A stretch of 41,593 bases of DNA from an uncultured Lewinella sp. (GCA_913057785.1 CAJXPD010000064.1:1-41593); one strand, 5' to 3'; positions 1 through 9,411 are shown, counted from the stretch's first letter. Program-made: numbers and translations. Notes: generated from the letters alone by a model not told the origin.

Positions 1-235
1 GACATTCACGTGCTCCCGTAGCGGCATTCGTAAAACAAATGCTAGGGGCAAGGCAACCGTCGCTTAAGAGATAGGTTAGTATTACATTGGGAACTAGATC
101 TCCCTGCTCATTTTCAATACATCCTTCCACGCTGACGGACATATTGCTCTGGCATTCGAGGGTGACAGATTCTGGGTCACAGGAGCTTAGACATAGTGTG
201 AGCAGGGCCAAGGTGGCCAACATTAACTTTTTCAT
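1..235 (-). CDS. Small Cys-rich lipoprotein, 3' end cut by window edge
   Basis: An open frame runs leftwards from an ATG at 233-235 off the edge of the window, giving at least 78 residues without a stop. The N-terminus MKKLMLATLALLTLCLSSC is a lipoprotein signal peptide with the lipobox LSSC, so the mature protein should begin at Cys19 and be lipid-anchored. The visible mature part has four further cysteines (in LECQS, GCIEN, GCLAP and SICFT) and another at the cut end, which suggests disulphides outside the cytoplasm. The sequence around GCIENEQGDLVPNVILTY resembles the start of a carboxypeptidase-regulatory-like beta-sandwich repeat, but this is a weak guess. It lies downstream of the T9SS protein on the same strand. 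Function unknown. Confidence 0.7.
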   Translation of the reverse strand, partial: MKKLMLATLALLTLCLSSCDPESVTLECQSNMSVSVEGCIENEQGDLVPNVILTYLLSDGCLAPSICFTNAATGAREC

Positions 236-362
236 AGACATTTTTTGATATGATGAAGATTAAAATGGTTTGTCTCAGGGCGCAGGATCGAACCTCCTAC
301 ACTCCTTGGAGGAGTGAGGAAATTCGGTATCCCTTTTACTAAGTAGATTATCGCTGTATCAC

Positions 363-1532
363 TTACTTGCTATTCAGGTATAGTTTCTGAGTAGTAGTTT
401 GCCCATCAGCGAGCAAAATTTGTATCAGGTAGAGTCCATCTGGCAAGCTAGCCTTCAAGTCCCAAGTTTGATTGGGTAATTGATTATCAATGGATTGACT
501 TTGAACCAAACGCCCTTGAGGATCAAATACACGGAAGGACTGAATGGGAATGCTTGTTGGATTATGAACTTGAAGTATACCAGGCGTGGGGTTAGGATAA
601 ACTTCGATGGCAAACGAAGTTTGGTTAGCATCTAGGGTTGTCGTAGTTATGGTGCTATTTTGGTTATAAATGGTGACCTCCAATGAATCTGTAGCTATAG
701 GAATCCAGTTAAAATCCCCATCCTTTAGGCCAGCACGTTCGATGCTAATAAAGGTTGTGATGCTATCCTTTCCTTCCAGGCTAATCACATTGTCTTCGAT
801 GATGATGCCGAGATTTAGAATGGGGCCAAATCCAGAGGGGGAACCATTGGGCTTTCCTACGGCCATGGACCGTTCTGCCTGAGGACCGACTTGGCTGACG
901 CGTTGTTGGATAGAAACGCCCGAATTATCCTGGTTGATCCAAGAATTACCATCTACACTAGTAGAAAAACCACTGCTAATAACAGCTGGATCAAATCTTA
1001 AGGTAAAGGCGAGTCCTTTGAATCTTTCCACTGGATTATCCTCATCACCTAAAATGAGTTGAGTGTTGATGATATCGCCTTCAAATAATGGTCGATCGTC
1101 TATACGTTCTAGCCTCAATGGAATATTCATCCCGGGGACGCCTGGTGGAGGAATCTCGGGAGTAACTTCTCCGTGTACTTGACCATAGTTATTGGCTACT
1201 GCTGCCATGTCACTGTTGTTTTCATTGATCAAGCCGTCTCCATCACAATCAGCATAGGCAAAATCTAAGTTCGTTCCTGGAAAAGCTTGGTTCCAGGGTT
1301 CGGCAGGGTAGGCTTGCCAGATGATTCCTTGTTCAGCTCTGGGAATACCGACTTGACCTTCTGCGAACCAGATATATAAATAGTCAATATGGTTTACCTC
1401 TCCATTATTACTGGCATCGCCGGGCCAAACAGTGATTTGTGCCCCAGCAGTGAGTGATAAGCAGAGCACTACAATGCTAAGCAGAGAGGCTATGACATTT
1501 TGGGGCTGCGGGCAGTGTTTGAATGATAGCAT
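363..1532 (-). CDS. Secreted T9SS cargo protein with dockerin-like repeats and a cohesin-like domain
   Basis: The 389-residue protein has a signal peptide (residues 1 to about 31, hydrophobic ASLLSIVVLCLSLTAGA, then QITVWPGD). Residues 36-58 (GDASNNGEVNHIDYLYIWF) and 95-117 (DCDGDGLINENNSDMAAVANNYG) form two Asp/Asn-rich calcium loops like those of type I dockerin, in the WPGD...NYGxxHG arrangement common in Saprospiraceae. Residues about 138-285 look like a cohesin-type beta-sandwich (FEGDIINTQLILGD, KGLAFTLRFDPAVI). Residues about 308-389 are a T9SS type A sorting domain (VYPNPTPGILQV near its start, GLYLIQI and QKLYL at the end). It should therefore be carried across the outer membrane by the type IX system, whose genes are not in this window. 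Its ligand and role are unknown. The calcium-loop and sorting assignments are firm; the cohesin-like one is moderate. Confidence 0.85.
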   Translation of the reverse strand: MLSFKHCPQPQNVIASLLSIVVLCLSLTAGAQITVWPGDASNNGEVNHIDYLYIWFAEGQVGIPRAEQGIIWQAYPAEPWNQAFPGTNLDFAYADCDGDGLINENNSDMAAVANNYGQVHGEVTPEIPPPGVPGMNIPLRLERIDDRPLFEGDIINTQLILGDEDNPVERFKGLAFTLRFDPAVISSGFSTSVDGNSWINQDNSGVSIQQRVSQVGPQAERSMAVGKPNGSPSGFGPILNLGIIIEDNVISLEGKDSITTFISIERAGLKDGDFNWIPIATDSLEVTIYNQNSTITTTTLDANQTSFAIEVYPNPTPGILQVHNPTSIPIQSFRVFDPQGRLVQSQSIDNQLPNQTWDLKASLPDGLYLIQILLADGQTTTQKLYLNSK

Positions 1533-1818
1533 GGCGGTTTGGTTAACTCAATTCAGTAAAGGGCTTCTTGAGTTTGATTAATATTCGTTCGATGATTATG
1601 ATACAAAGGTAGGTGCAACTTTATTTGAAAAAAGGTACATTTCGGTATGCTTATCAGGCGTTTTTACTTGTTTTAAATAGGTTTAAATGTATTTATTGAT
1701 TTGATTATGAGTTATTTAGATTCTAGTGTATATGTTTTAATTGTCAGACAGAATGAACTAAAAAGTTGCTAAAGTGAAACTGGACTCTTCTCAAAAGAGC
1801 AAGTAATATGACAAACTG
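1533..1818. other. Divergent AT-rich intergenic region
   Basis: This 286-bp gap separates the leftward T9SS protein gene from a rightward unknown gene, so it should contain both promoters. It is very rich in A/T from about 1620 to 1740. I found TTTG and near-TAnnTTTG words (for example TATGTTTT at 1731-1738) but none at the usual 19-21 bp spacing, so no promoter is called. No open frame, tRNA or clear terminator was seen. Confidence 0.5.
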
Positions 1819-3237
1819 ATGGAAAATACGAAGCTAGTTGCGCTGCTTAAGACCTTTGATACTAAGCAGTGGACTGAATTTGATGAATACATTCGATCTC
1901 CATTTTTTAATAAGAATCAAGACTTAGTTGATCTTTTCCGCCTACTGAGATCCTATGCCCCTCGTTTTCATCCTAAAAAGATCGAGCGGAAGAAGCTATT
2001 CCGAGAATTGAATGGGGCTATAGCTTATGACGTGAAAAAGATGAATCATCAAAGCAGCTTGCTGCTAAAGCAACTAGAGGATTACATTGGCTATAAATGG
2101 ATGCAAGGCCAGCCGGGGTTGAGCCAGTACTACGCGATGGAAGCCTGTTTCGAGCGAAATCTAAGCAAGCACTATCGATTCCTAGCGTCCCGCTTTTCCA
2201 AACATTGGAAGGGGGAAGAAAAGAAAGGAGCTTTCTATCACCATCAACAACAACTCGTAGCAGATCTGGCCAACCGTAGTTTTTTAAAACAAAGGAGCCG
2301 AAAATATGACGCTCACCTGCAGATCGCTTCAGATGAATTGGATGCTTACTATTTGATCAAGAAGCTAAAATACAGTTGTGAAATGCTCGATCGAGGTCAG
2401 GCAATGGCTGTCAATTACCAATGGCCCTTGATGCCAGAAATATTTCAATTTTTAAGAGGGAAAGACTACCCCGATACCCCGCTCATCCCGATTTACTGTC
2501 ATATTTATGCCATGCTTACCCAAGAAGATAATGATCGTCATTTTCAAACCTTAAAAGAACTGATACGCCGCTACATTGAACAATTGGATACTTCCGAAGT
2601 ACAGCTTATCTATCTGTTTGCCATTAATTTCTCGATTCGAAAGCTCAGGGCAGGGAATACGCTTTACACTTCGGAATGTCTGGATCTATACTTGGAGAGT
2701 ATCAATAAGAAATTGGTATACGTGGACGGGCACTTGTCGCCCTGGACCTTTAAGAATGTAATCAAATTGGGACTCAAGCTAGGGCGAATCAATTGGACAG
2801 AACAGTTTATTGTTAAGCACGCACCTGAATTATCAGAGGTCTTTAGAGATAACGCTTTCCACTATAACCTAGCGGATTTATACTTTTGGAAGCAATCATT
2901 TAGCAAAGCTCAACAACATTTGCAAGAGGTATCCTTCACAGATATTCACTATGCACTAGATTCTAAGGTGCTCTTTTTGAAGATATTCTACGAAAAGAAG
3001 GACTGGGAAGTGCTGCTGTCCCAGGCAGCAGCTTTTCGCATGTATCTGAAGAGAAACCAGGTGATTACCAAGCAGGTAAGGCAGCCCTACGAAAATTTCA
3101 TTCGGGTACTCCTAAAGCTCGTCAAGCAGAAAAAGAGCATTGCGGCCAAGGCCCAAGTGCAACTTCAAGAAATGCCTTACGTCTTTGATCGAGAATGGCT
3201 CATGAGTAAGTTGCAGGAACAACTTATCCGCTCTTGA
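1819..3237 (+). CDS. Unrecognised soluble helical protein, 472 aa
   Basis: The product has no signal peptide or membrane segment and is rich in Lys, Gln, Leu and aromatic residues, so it is probably cytoplasmic and mostly alpha-helical. The N-terminal part (residues 1-95) has a pattern I associate with uncharacterised Saprospiraceae proteins: a KTFDTKQWTEFDEYIRSPFFN segment, then a KLFRELN / LLLKQLEDY stretch. The middle and C-terminal parts look like degenerate helical repeats of TPR type (for example NLADLYFWKQSFSKAQQHLQEV around residue 355). No catalytic motif is visible. It is flanked by a divergent gene on the left and a convergent channel gene 34 bp to the right, so it is probably transcribed alone. 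Function unknown; the open frame itself is secure. Confidence 0.8.
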   Translation: MENTKLVALLKTFDTKQWTEFDEYIRSPFFNKNQDLVDLFRLLRSYAPRFHPKKIERKKLFRELNGAIAYDVKKMNHQSSLLLKQLEDYIGYKWMQGQPGLSQYYAMEACFERNLSKHYRFLASRFSKHWKGEEKKGAFYHHQQQLVADLANRSFLKQRSRKYDAHLQIASDELDAYYLIKKLKYSCEMLDRGQAMAVNYQWPLMPEIFQFLRGKDYPDTPLIPIYCHIYAMLTQEDNDRHFQTLKELIRRYIEQLDTSEVQLIYLFAINFSIRKLRAGNTLYTSECLDLYLESINKKLVYVDGHLSPWTFKNVIKLGLKLGRINWTEQFIVKHAPELSEVFRDNAFHYNLADLYFWKQSFSKAQQHLQEVSFTDIHYALDSKVLFLKIFYEKKDWEVLLSQAAAFRMYLKRNQVITKQVRQPYENFIRVLLKLVKQKKSIAAKAQVQLQEMPYVFDREWLMSKLQEQLIRS

Positions 3238-3271
3238 TTAGCAAAAATGAGATGGGCCTATTCAACCTTCT

Positions 3272-4930
3272 CTAGGGCAGATCCCGATTGAAATCTCCCT
3301 TGAGTTGATCAAGTAATTTTTGAACTCTTTCCTCCGGAGTTCCATTTTCATGCCCAGTCTGATCTTCCTTACCTTCTGACGGTAGTGTTTCTACGTAAAT
3401 TGAACTTGAAGGGAAAGCAAAACTTATCTCTAGACTATCCGCAATTCGTAGAATAGCTAACAATAATTCCTCCTTTACCTGGAGCTCCGTACCATAGTCG
3501 GGGACTTGCAGCGGTGCTCGGAACATAATATTAAGGGAAGAGTCTGCCAGGCTGCTGAGGTGGACATAGTACCCATCTTTTTGAGTGTAGGGATGGGAGA
3601 GGATAAGTTGCTTTAGACTATCTGTGAAGAGTTCTATACGTTCGGGAGGCGTGTCGTAGGTAATACCCAGTGTAGTCTGGAAAAGCCGGTAGACACGAAC
3701 ACCTAGATTTGTGATGGATTGATTAGCGATAACACCATTTGGTACAGCGACTAAGGAGCTGTCTGATTTGCGGATTCGAGTGGTGCGAAAGCCCACTTCT
3801 TCAACTGTTCCAGCAAAACCTCCTAGATCTATGAAATCTCCAATTTGGAAGGGCTTGTCCACAAAAATCATCGCCGATCCGATGAGATTTTTGACCGTGT
3901 CCTGTGCTGCCAAAGCAATGGCCAAGCCGCCAATAGATACACCGGCAATTAAAGCAGTGACATTGACTTCTAGGAGGTTTAAGGCCTGGAATATGGCCCA
4001 AAGGATAATGACGGCCTGTAGTGACCTTTTTAGGATGGGAACAACTTGTTCGTCCAGCTTATTTTCAGTGCGTTGAGTGAGCTTGTGAAAATACAGCATG
4101 AATATATCCAGTATCCTCAGTACAATCATCATGATGAGTAAAGTACTGACGATGTTAGCAACTCTAACGGCCGAAATCAATACTTCTGGTTCAAACTGCA
4201 AGGCCGGGATGAAGATCTTGAGAATTCTTACAATGATCCAAACGCTAAGTAGCTGAGCAATTCTCTTGACCAGGGAAGGCGCAACCAGGGAGGGATACAG
4301 CCGGGAGGAACTCAGCCGCTTCACGATAGGATTCAGGGCGCGACTAAGGAGAAAGTGCAATAGAAAGGCAAGAACAATCATGATCACAATACCTGACAAC
4401 TGCCAAATAGCTAGACCCAAGACCTTCGTTTGACCAAACTTGGGAAAGAGGTTTAGTAGAAAGTCTGCTCCGAAAGGGTAGATGGATTTATGAAGGCTGG
4501 GAATATTACTTACTGTTTCGGCACTGTAAAGCCACAGACTATCTTGCTTTTCCAGGTATACTTCAGGTAGGGCTTCTGGAAAAGGAATATAGACCGACCT
4601 TCTAGCCGTACTATCATAGTAATTAGCATCCTGAGGGATTTGCCCAAATCGAACATATAACCCTTTGCCATCAAGAATTTGTTTTAGCTGGATGGCACGC
4701 CGGCGTGCTACTTCTGCTGAGGCACTTCCTAGATCTAGCGCTTTGGCAGATGAGTCTGGCGCAAAGGTCTTCTGCTGCAGAAAATGCAGATGGACATACA
4801 TGCTATTGTAGGGGTTGTCCAATGCGATGTCAGGCGTCTCCGCGCGTTGAGCCAGTAGATATAAAGGAGAAAGCAAACAGAGCAATAGGATATAGAAGAA
4901 ATACTGCTGTTTTCGCTGGTATATACTCAT
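3272..4930 (-). CDS. Mechanosensitive channel, MscS family, with N-terminal extracytoplasmic domain
   Basis: I start the gene at the ATG of MSIYQRKQQYFFYILLLC because it opens directly into a signal peptide ending near LYLLAQ; this gives 552 residues. Upstream in-frame ATGs at 5000-5002 and 5096-5098 would bury that signal, though the former cannot be excluded. Residues about 30-165 are a periplasmic domain. Transmembrane helices follow at about 170-195, 220-245, 257-282 and 300-322. The MscS pore helix lies at about 325-350 (VSIGGLAIALAAQDTVKNLIG). After it comes the beta domain with the family signature DKPFQIGDFIDLGGFAGTVE and VPNGVIANQSI. The protein should open under membrane tension and release solutes during osmotic downshock. 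The gene is convergent with the unknown gene on its 3' side. Confidence 0.9.
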   Translation of the reverse strand: MSIYQRKQQYFFYILLLCLLSPLYLLAQRAETPDIALDNPYNSMYVHLHFLQQKTFAPDSSAKALDLGSASAEVARRRAIQLKQILDGKGLYVRFGQIPQDANYYDSTARRSVYIPFPEALPEVYLEKQDSLWLYSAETVSNIPSLHKSIYPFGADFLLNLFPKFGQTKVLGLAIWQLSGIVIMIVLAFLLHFLLSRALNPIVKRLSSSRLYPSLVAPSLVKRIAQLLSVWIIVRILKIFIPALQFEPEVLISAVRVANIVSTLLIMMIVLRILDIFMLYFHKLTQRTENKLDEQVVPILKRSLQAVIILWAIFQALNLLEVNVTALIAGVSIGGLAIALAAQDTVKNLIGSAMIFVDKPFQIGDFIDLGGFAGTVEEVGFRTTRIRKSDSSLVAVPNGVIANQSITNLGVRVYRLFQTTLGITYDTPPERIELFTDSLKQLILSHPYTQKDGYYVHLSSLADSSLNIMFRAPLQVPDYGTELQVKEELLLAILRIADSLEISFAFPSSSIYVETLPSEGKEDQTGHENGTPEERVQKLLDQLKGDFNRDLP

Positions 4931-5238
4931 ACCTGCCGTTCTGTAGTACGCTTCCTCCCGCTCATTCTGTGGATACTGAATAGCACTTTTCTTCTCCATT
5001 GGTGTTTTAGGTATTTTGATGCACAAGGTAAAAGCTTTGAGGCAAATATTTACTGCTCCTTTTATGACAAAGCGGGAAAAGGGCCACTTTTTAATCACTT
5101 GAATTGTGTAGTTTTAGGAGCTATCTACTATTCAATAAAGGTTCTCCTCACGCTTTGAGGTTCTATTCTATTGAAACCCAAAAAATTGTGAGAGAAGTTG
5201 GTAAACATAAGATTGCTTCTTTTGATAATTTCAATCCT
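4931..5238. other. Divergent intergenic region between channel and protease genes
   Basis: This stretch separates the two divergent genes once both are trimmed to their signal-peptide starts. Both frames stay open into it (to 5098 leftwards and 5104 rightwards), but the extra residues carry no recognisable domain. On the minus strand a near-consensus octamer (AATATTTG, complement of 5043-5050) lies 17 bp from a TTTG (complement of 5068-5071), a possible but imperfectly spaced promoter for the channel. Nothing else was seen. Confidence 0.35.
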
Positions 5239-8196
5239 ATGAAAAAGTGTTTCCTGTTACTCTTCCTCATTTTAGGCACCTCCTTCAGCCTTCTACGGGC
5301 GCAAAAGCTGGATCGAGTACAAGGAGAATTGCTTGTCCGACTACCTCCGGATACGGATCTCTCTGCTTTGGTCAAGGAATGGCAATTCTACCAGGGTGAT
5401 CAAACGAATCTCAGGGTGAAGGAACAGGTGTCTCAACCACTAAATATTTGGCTGCTTTCCTTTGACTATAGCCAAATAAATGAGATTGATTTTTTGGCTG
5501 CCATTCGCAGATCAGATAGAATTGCCCAAGTACAGTTTAATCACCTCATTGATTATCGGGAAACTACGCCGAACGATCCGCTATTCACTTCTCAATGGCA
5601 ATACATTAACACTGGATTAGACGGAGGTCTTGCTGGAGCGGACCTGGATGCGGAGTTTGCTTGGGATATCTCCACAGGTGGACTGACAGCAGGAGGAGAC
5701 ACTATCGTCGTATGTGTCATTGATTCCGGTGTGGATGCGATGCATGATGACCTCCAGGCTAACCTATGGATTAATCATAATGAAATCCCCGATAACGATA
5801 TTGACGATGATGGAAATGGATTTGTGGATGATTATCGTGGATGGAATACGATCAATGCGGTAAATGATGATGATATCACTGCCGACCCTCGACATGGTAC
5901 TTCGGTTTCTGGTATTGTTGGGGCCGTTGGGAATAATGGGGTTGGCATTACCGGGGTGAATTGGGGCGTGAAGATAATGATGGTGGCCAATGGATTGAAT
6001 ACCACAGAGGCTAGGGTGATTTCATCTTATTCCTACCCTTTAACTTTACGAAAACAGTACAATGACACTGGAGGAGAGTTAGGAGCCTTTGTAGTAGCTA
6101 CAAATTCTTCTTGGGGGCTAAATTTTGGGCAAGTAGAGGATGCTCCTTTGTGGTGTGAAATGTATGATGCTTTAGGGGAGGTGGGAATCCTAAACGCTGG
6201 TGCAACAGCTAATAGAATAGTGGACGTGGATGTTGACGGAGACCTTCCGACTAGCTGTCCAAGTGATTATCTGATTTCGGTCACAAACATGGATCGGAGA
6301 AATCAAAAGGTGGAGGCAGCAGGATGGGGCGCAATGAGTATTGACCTTGGAGCCTATGGTGAAGACGTTTTCACCTTGGATTCAGGCAATGATTATGGCC
6401 CCTTTCGCGGAACTTCGGCTGCAACGCCACAGGTAGCTGGGGCCATTGCCTTGCTATATGCCGCGCCTTGCGATGATTTTCTAGATATAGTGGAAAACGC
6501 TCCTGCCGTTGCGGCGCTTGAGGTGAAGCGATTCATTTTGGAGGGCGTAAAAGCCAATGAATCACTAGATGGAATTACGGTAACGGGAGGCGTATTGAAC
6601 CTCAATAATAGCATGACCGAATTCATGGAAGAATGTGGCACTTGCCCTCCAGCCACTAATCCTGAGTTCAGCGTCCTGACGGATACTGCAGCTACCTTAG
6701 AATGGATTTCTTTTGACATCAATACAAGAACTGATTTGCGATGGCGAGAAGTGGGGACCCCTACCTGGAATGAAATTACGGAGGCTAGTTCCCCATATAT
6801 TTTCCCAACCCTGACCGCTTGCACTTTGTACGAATACCAGTTCAAAGCTTATTGCGAGAGTGACACCTTAGATTATACGCCTTCAAGAGTGTTTACAACT
6901 GACGGGTGTTGTGATGCTCCAGCAGAGGTGCAGTTTGGGGAGATAGAAGCTACTAGTGCGCAAGTAAGCTGGAATAGCGTTTTGGCTGCAGAAAGTTACC
7001 AGCTTCGTTATCGACTGGATGAAGGAGGTGAGTGGGACACCGTAGCGGTGGCAGATACCGTGCTTACCCTTACCCTTTTGCAAGCTTGTGCCAAATATGA
7101 AGTACAATTACAGTCGATCTGTGGGGCGGATACGAAAGATTTTGGAGACTCTTATTACCTTAGTACCAGAGGTTGTGGCGCTTGTTTAGATTTGAATTAT
7201 TGTGTGACCGATTTCTTGGAATCCAGCAATGAATGGATAGAACGAGTGAAGGTTGGCCCACTGGACAATATGAGTGGTCAAGACCCTGATGGTTATGGCG
7301 ATTACACTGGTCTAGCCATCACTCAGTTGGAACAAGGATCCAGTTATGAGGTAAGGTTAGTTCCTGGTTATGGAGGGGTAAGTTTTAGTGAGTATTTTGA
7401 GGTATATATAGATCTTAACCAGAACGGTAGTTTTGAAAGTAATGAAGAGGTGTTTGATGCTGGAATGGCCAGCAATTTACCGGTTACTGGGAGTATAAGT
7501 ATTGCACCTGATGCCATGATGGGGGTTACGAGAATGCGAGTTATCATGCAGTTCCAAGCCGTATCAGGCACTTGCCCTTTTTCTGGTCAAGCTTTTGGGG
7601 AGGTGGAGGATTACTGTGTACAGATCGTTCCTGCCAATAACTGTAATATTCCCATTGGTTTGGATACCGTAGCAGTTGGTACTACGATGGCGAGGGTAAG
7701 CTGGGATCAAGTAGCGCCGGCAGTAGATTATTTTTTGCGATATCGTATAAAGGGTAATTCGGATTGGTTAGCAGCTATCGTGAATGATACGAGTTATGTG
7801 TTGAATAACTTGGAGTCTTGCGCCGAATACGAAGTATCGGTTAAGAGTCGCTGTGCGCAAGTTCAGAGTGAATATTCTGATTCCTTCTCGTTCAAGACTT
7901 CTTGTATAAATAATGTAGATGATCCCACCAAAGCCAATATAGATTGGATGCTCACCCCAAACCCTACGGCAGATAAGGCTTTCTTGTGGATAAGAATGCC
8001 AGAACTACGAGGGAATTTAGATGCTGTCATATTAGATGTGTCCGGTAAGATCGTTCGAAGAGTGTCCATTGGAAGGGCAATTCCTGGGATACAGCAGATC
8101 GAAATGCCGGTTGATCAACTCGCTAGTGGCCTCTATTTCGTACAGTTGGTCAATAGCAATATTCCTTTGAGCATCAAAAAACTAATAATAGAATAG
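5239..8196 (+). CDS. Secreted subtilisin-like (S8) serine protease with FN3, GEVED and T9SS domains
   Basis: The start at MKKCFLLLFLILGTSF gives a clean signal peptide ending LLRAQ and a 985-residue protein; the frame is open to 5104 but without coding character. Residues about 22-125 resemble a protease propeptide. The S8 catalytic domain (about 140-465) has a complete triad: Asp162 (VIDSGVD), His219 (RHGTSVSG) and Ser393 (GTSAATPQVAGA), with Asn289 (NSSWG) as oxyanion-hole residue. Then come FN3-like domains at about 475-560 and 560-645, a GEVED beta-sandwich at about 645-797 (DLNQNGSF, FGEVEDYC), a third FN3 at about 798-890 and a T9SS sorting domain at about 905-985 (LTPNPTADKAFLWI, GLYFVQLV). 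The protein should be an active cell-surface or secreted protease. It appears to be a single-gene unit. Confidence 0.93.
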   Translation: MKKCFLLLFLILGTSFSLLRAQKLDRVQGELLVRLPPDTDLSALVKEWQFYQGDQTNLRVKEQVSQPLNIWLLSFDYSQINEIDFLAAIRRSDRIAQVQFNHLIDYRETTPNDPLFTSQWQYINTGLDGGLAGADLDAEFAWDISTGGLTAGGDTIVVCVIDSGVDAMHDDLQANLWINHNEIPDNDIDDDGNGFVDDYRGWNTINAVNDDDITADPRHGTSVSGIVGAVGNNGVGITGVNWGVKIMMVANGLNTTEARVISSYSYPLTLRKQYNDTGGELGAFVVATNSSWGLNFGQVEDAPLWCEMYDALGEVGILNAGATANRIVDVDVDGDLPTSCPSDYLISVTNMDRRNQKVEAAGWGAMSIDLGAYGEDVFTLDSGNDYGPFRGTSAATPQVAGAIALLYAAPCDDFLDIVENAPAVAALEVKRFILEGVKANESLDGITVTGGVLNLNNSMTEFMEECGTCPPATNPEFSVLTDTAATLEWISFDINTRTDLRWREVGTPTWNEITEASSPYIFPTLTACTLYEYQFKAYCESDTLDYTPSRVFTTDGCCDAPAEVQFGEIEATSAQVSWNSVLAAESYQLRYRLDEGGEWDTVAVADTVLTLTLLQACAKYEVQLQSICGADTKDFGDSYYLSTRGCGACLDLNYCVTDFLESSNEWIERVKVGPLDNMSGQDPDGYGDYTGLAITQLEQGSSYEVRLVPGYGGVSFSEYFEVYIDLNQNGSFESNEEVFDAGMASNLPVTGSISIAPDAMMGVTRMRVIMQFQAVSGTCPFSGQAFGEVEDYCVQIVPANNCNIPIGLDTVAVGTTMARVSWDQVAPAVDYFLRYRIKGNSDWLAAIVNDTSYVLNNLESCAEYEVSVKSRCAQVQSEYSDSFSFKTSCINNVDDPTKANIDWMLTPNPTADKAFLWIRMPELRGNLDAVILDVSGKIVRRVSIGRAIPGIQQIEMPVDQLASGLYFVQLVNSNIPLSIKKLIIE

Positions 8197-8306
8197 CCAC
8201 TCTCCCACCCGAAAGTGAAAGTCAGCGTACAATTTATAAGCAGTAGAGGTCAGCATCTCTAAGGGATACATGATTTGATTAAGCATAACCAAAACATAAA
8301 CTAAGT

Positions 8307-9356
8307 ATGAAGAAACAGTTTATAAGAACCGCTATAAAGGGGATATGCCTCCTATTGGCTTTGCCGGCCTGCAATGCACCCGTGGCATCGGACCAAGCTG
8401 AAGAAGAAGGAATTGGAGTCGAAGAAGAAGTTAGGGAAATACCGGAAATCCAATACACATTGACCAAAGATCAGACCCATAGCAAATTTAGTAGCACCAT
8501 TGAGCCAGTGCTGAGGGTGCCATCAGGAAGTGTGATTGAGGCTTTTACCGAGGATGCGAGTGATGAACAATTTGAGATTGATTCTGATGTAAGTGCGTTG
8601 GATAATTTGAGTTTTGACCCGATACACCCGATTACAGGTCCTGTTTACGTGGAAGGAGCTGAGGTTGGAGATGTATTGAAGGTGAAGATTCACAAGATTG
8701 ATTTAGTGGATTGGGGCTGGACTGCGATTTTGCCAGGCTTTGGCTTTTTAGCGGATGATTTTAAGGAACCCTATCTACGAACCTTCGCATTAAAAGAAGG
8801 GATGACAAGTGTGCCGTTCAAAGGGAAAATCAACGTACCGCTACGGCCATTTCCAGGCGTTATGGGGGTGGCGCCAGCCACCGAAGAAATGCTTTCCACG
8901 ATTCCTCCCAGAGCCAACGGGGGCAATATGGATGATCCCAACATAGTGGAAGGAACAACGGTATATTTTCCCGTTTTCGTGGAAGGAGGGCTTTTTAGTA
9001 TAGGAGATGCACATGCTGCCCAGGGAATGGGTGAGGTATGTGGGACGGCCATTGAGGCTCCCATGCGATTCGTCTATGAGATTGAGGTGTTGAAAGGAGG
9101 ACGTTCTATAGATGAGCCGGAATATGAAACAGATGATTATTATGCCGTAACTGCATTTGGGACAAGTATTGATGAAGCAGCGAAAAAGGCGGTGAAGTAT
9201 ATGGTTGGATACTTGGAAGCTGAACACGATTTGACTTCCTCAGAAGCCTATGCTTTGTGCTCCTTGGCGGGTGATCTTAAGATCGCTGAGGTGGTGGATG
9301 TTCCACACATGTTAGTGTCCATGCACATGTCCAAAGAAGTGCTAGGCATTAAGTAA
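8307..9356 (+). CDS. Acetamidase/formamidase-family exported lipoprotein
   Basis: The 349-residue product belongs to the FmdA/AmdA family, which hydrolyses short amides such as formamide and acetamide to ammonia and acid. The family signature is seen around residues 233-246 (GDAHAAQGMGEVCG), preceded by GPVYVEGAEVGDVLKVKI (about 112-129) and PGVMGVAP (about 189-196). The N-terminus ends in the lipobox LPAC at Cys22, followed by an acidic linker (QAEEEGIGVEEEVRE), so the enzyme is probably membrane-anchored outside the cytoplasm, unlike the classical cytoplasmic enzymes. The true substrate cannot be read from the sequence. The next gene, convergent and 55 bp away, is an exported amidase, so both may act on extracellular amides. 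Confidence 0.88.
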   Translation: MKKQFIRTAIKGICLLLALPACNAPVASDQAEEEGIGVEEEVREIPEIQYTLTKDQTHSKFSSTIEPVLRVPSGSVIEAFTEDASDEQFEIDSDVSALDNLSFDPIHPITGPVYVEGAEVGDVLKVKIHKIDLVDWGWTAILPGFGFLADDFKEPYLRTFALKEGMTSVPFKGKINVPLRPFPGVMGVAPATEEMLSTIPPRANGGNMDDPNIVEGTTVYFPVFVEGGLFSIGDAHAAQGMGEVCGTAIEAPMRFVYEIEVLKGGRSIDEPEYETDDYYAVTAFGTSIDEAAKKAVKYMVGYLEAEHDLTSSEAYALCSLAGDLKIAEVVDVPHMLVSMHMSKEVLGIK

Positions 9357-9361
9357 AACAA

Positions 9362-9403
9362 AAAGTGGGAAACCCGCTGTATTCGCTTCTGGTTTCCCAC
9401 TTT
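9362..9403. terminator. Bidirectional Rho-independent terminator
   Basis: A perfect 13-bp stem (AAAGTGGGAAACC at 9362-9374 with GGTTTCCCACTTT at 9391-9403) and a 16-nt loop lie between two convergent genes. On the minus strand it is followed by TTTTGTTTTAC, a good U-tract for the amidase transcript. On the plus strand the T content is lower (TTTATCTCTT) but should serve the acetamidase transcript. Confidence 0.85.
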
Positions 9404-9411
9404 ATCTCTTC

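Noticed and set aside
4931..5098. N-terminal extension of the MscS-type channel to an ATG at 5098
   Set aside because: The extra 56 residues would bury the signal peptide that begins at MSIYQRK and show no domain, so I shortened the gene to 4930.
5104..5238. N-terminal extension of the S8 protease to 5104
   Set aside because: The signal peptide begins at Met 5239; the 45 upstream residues look like translated leader.
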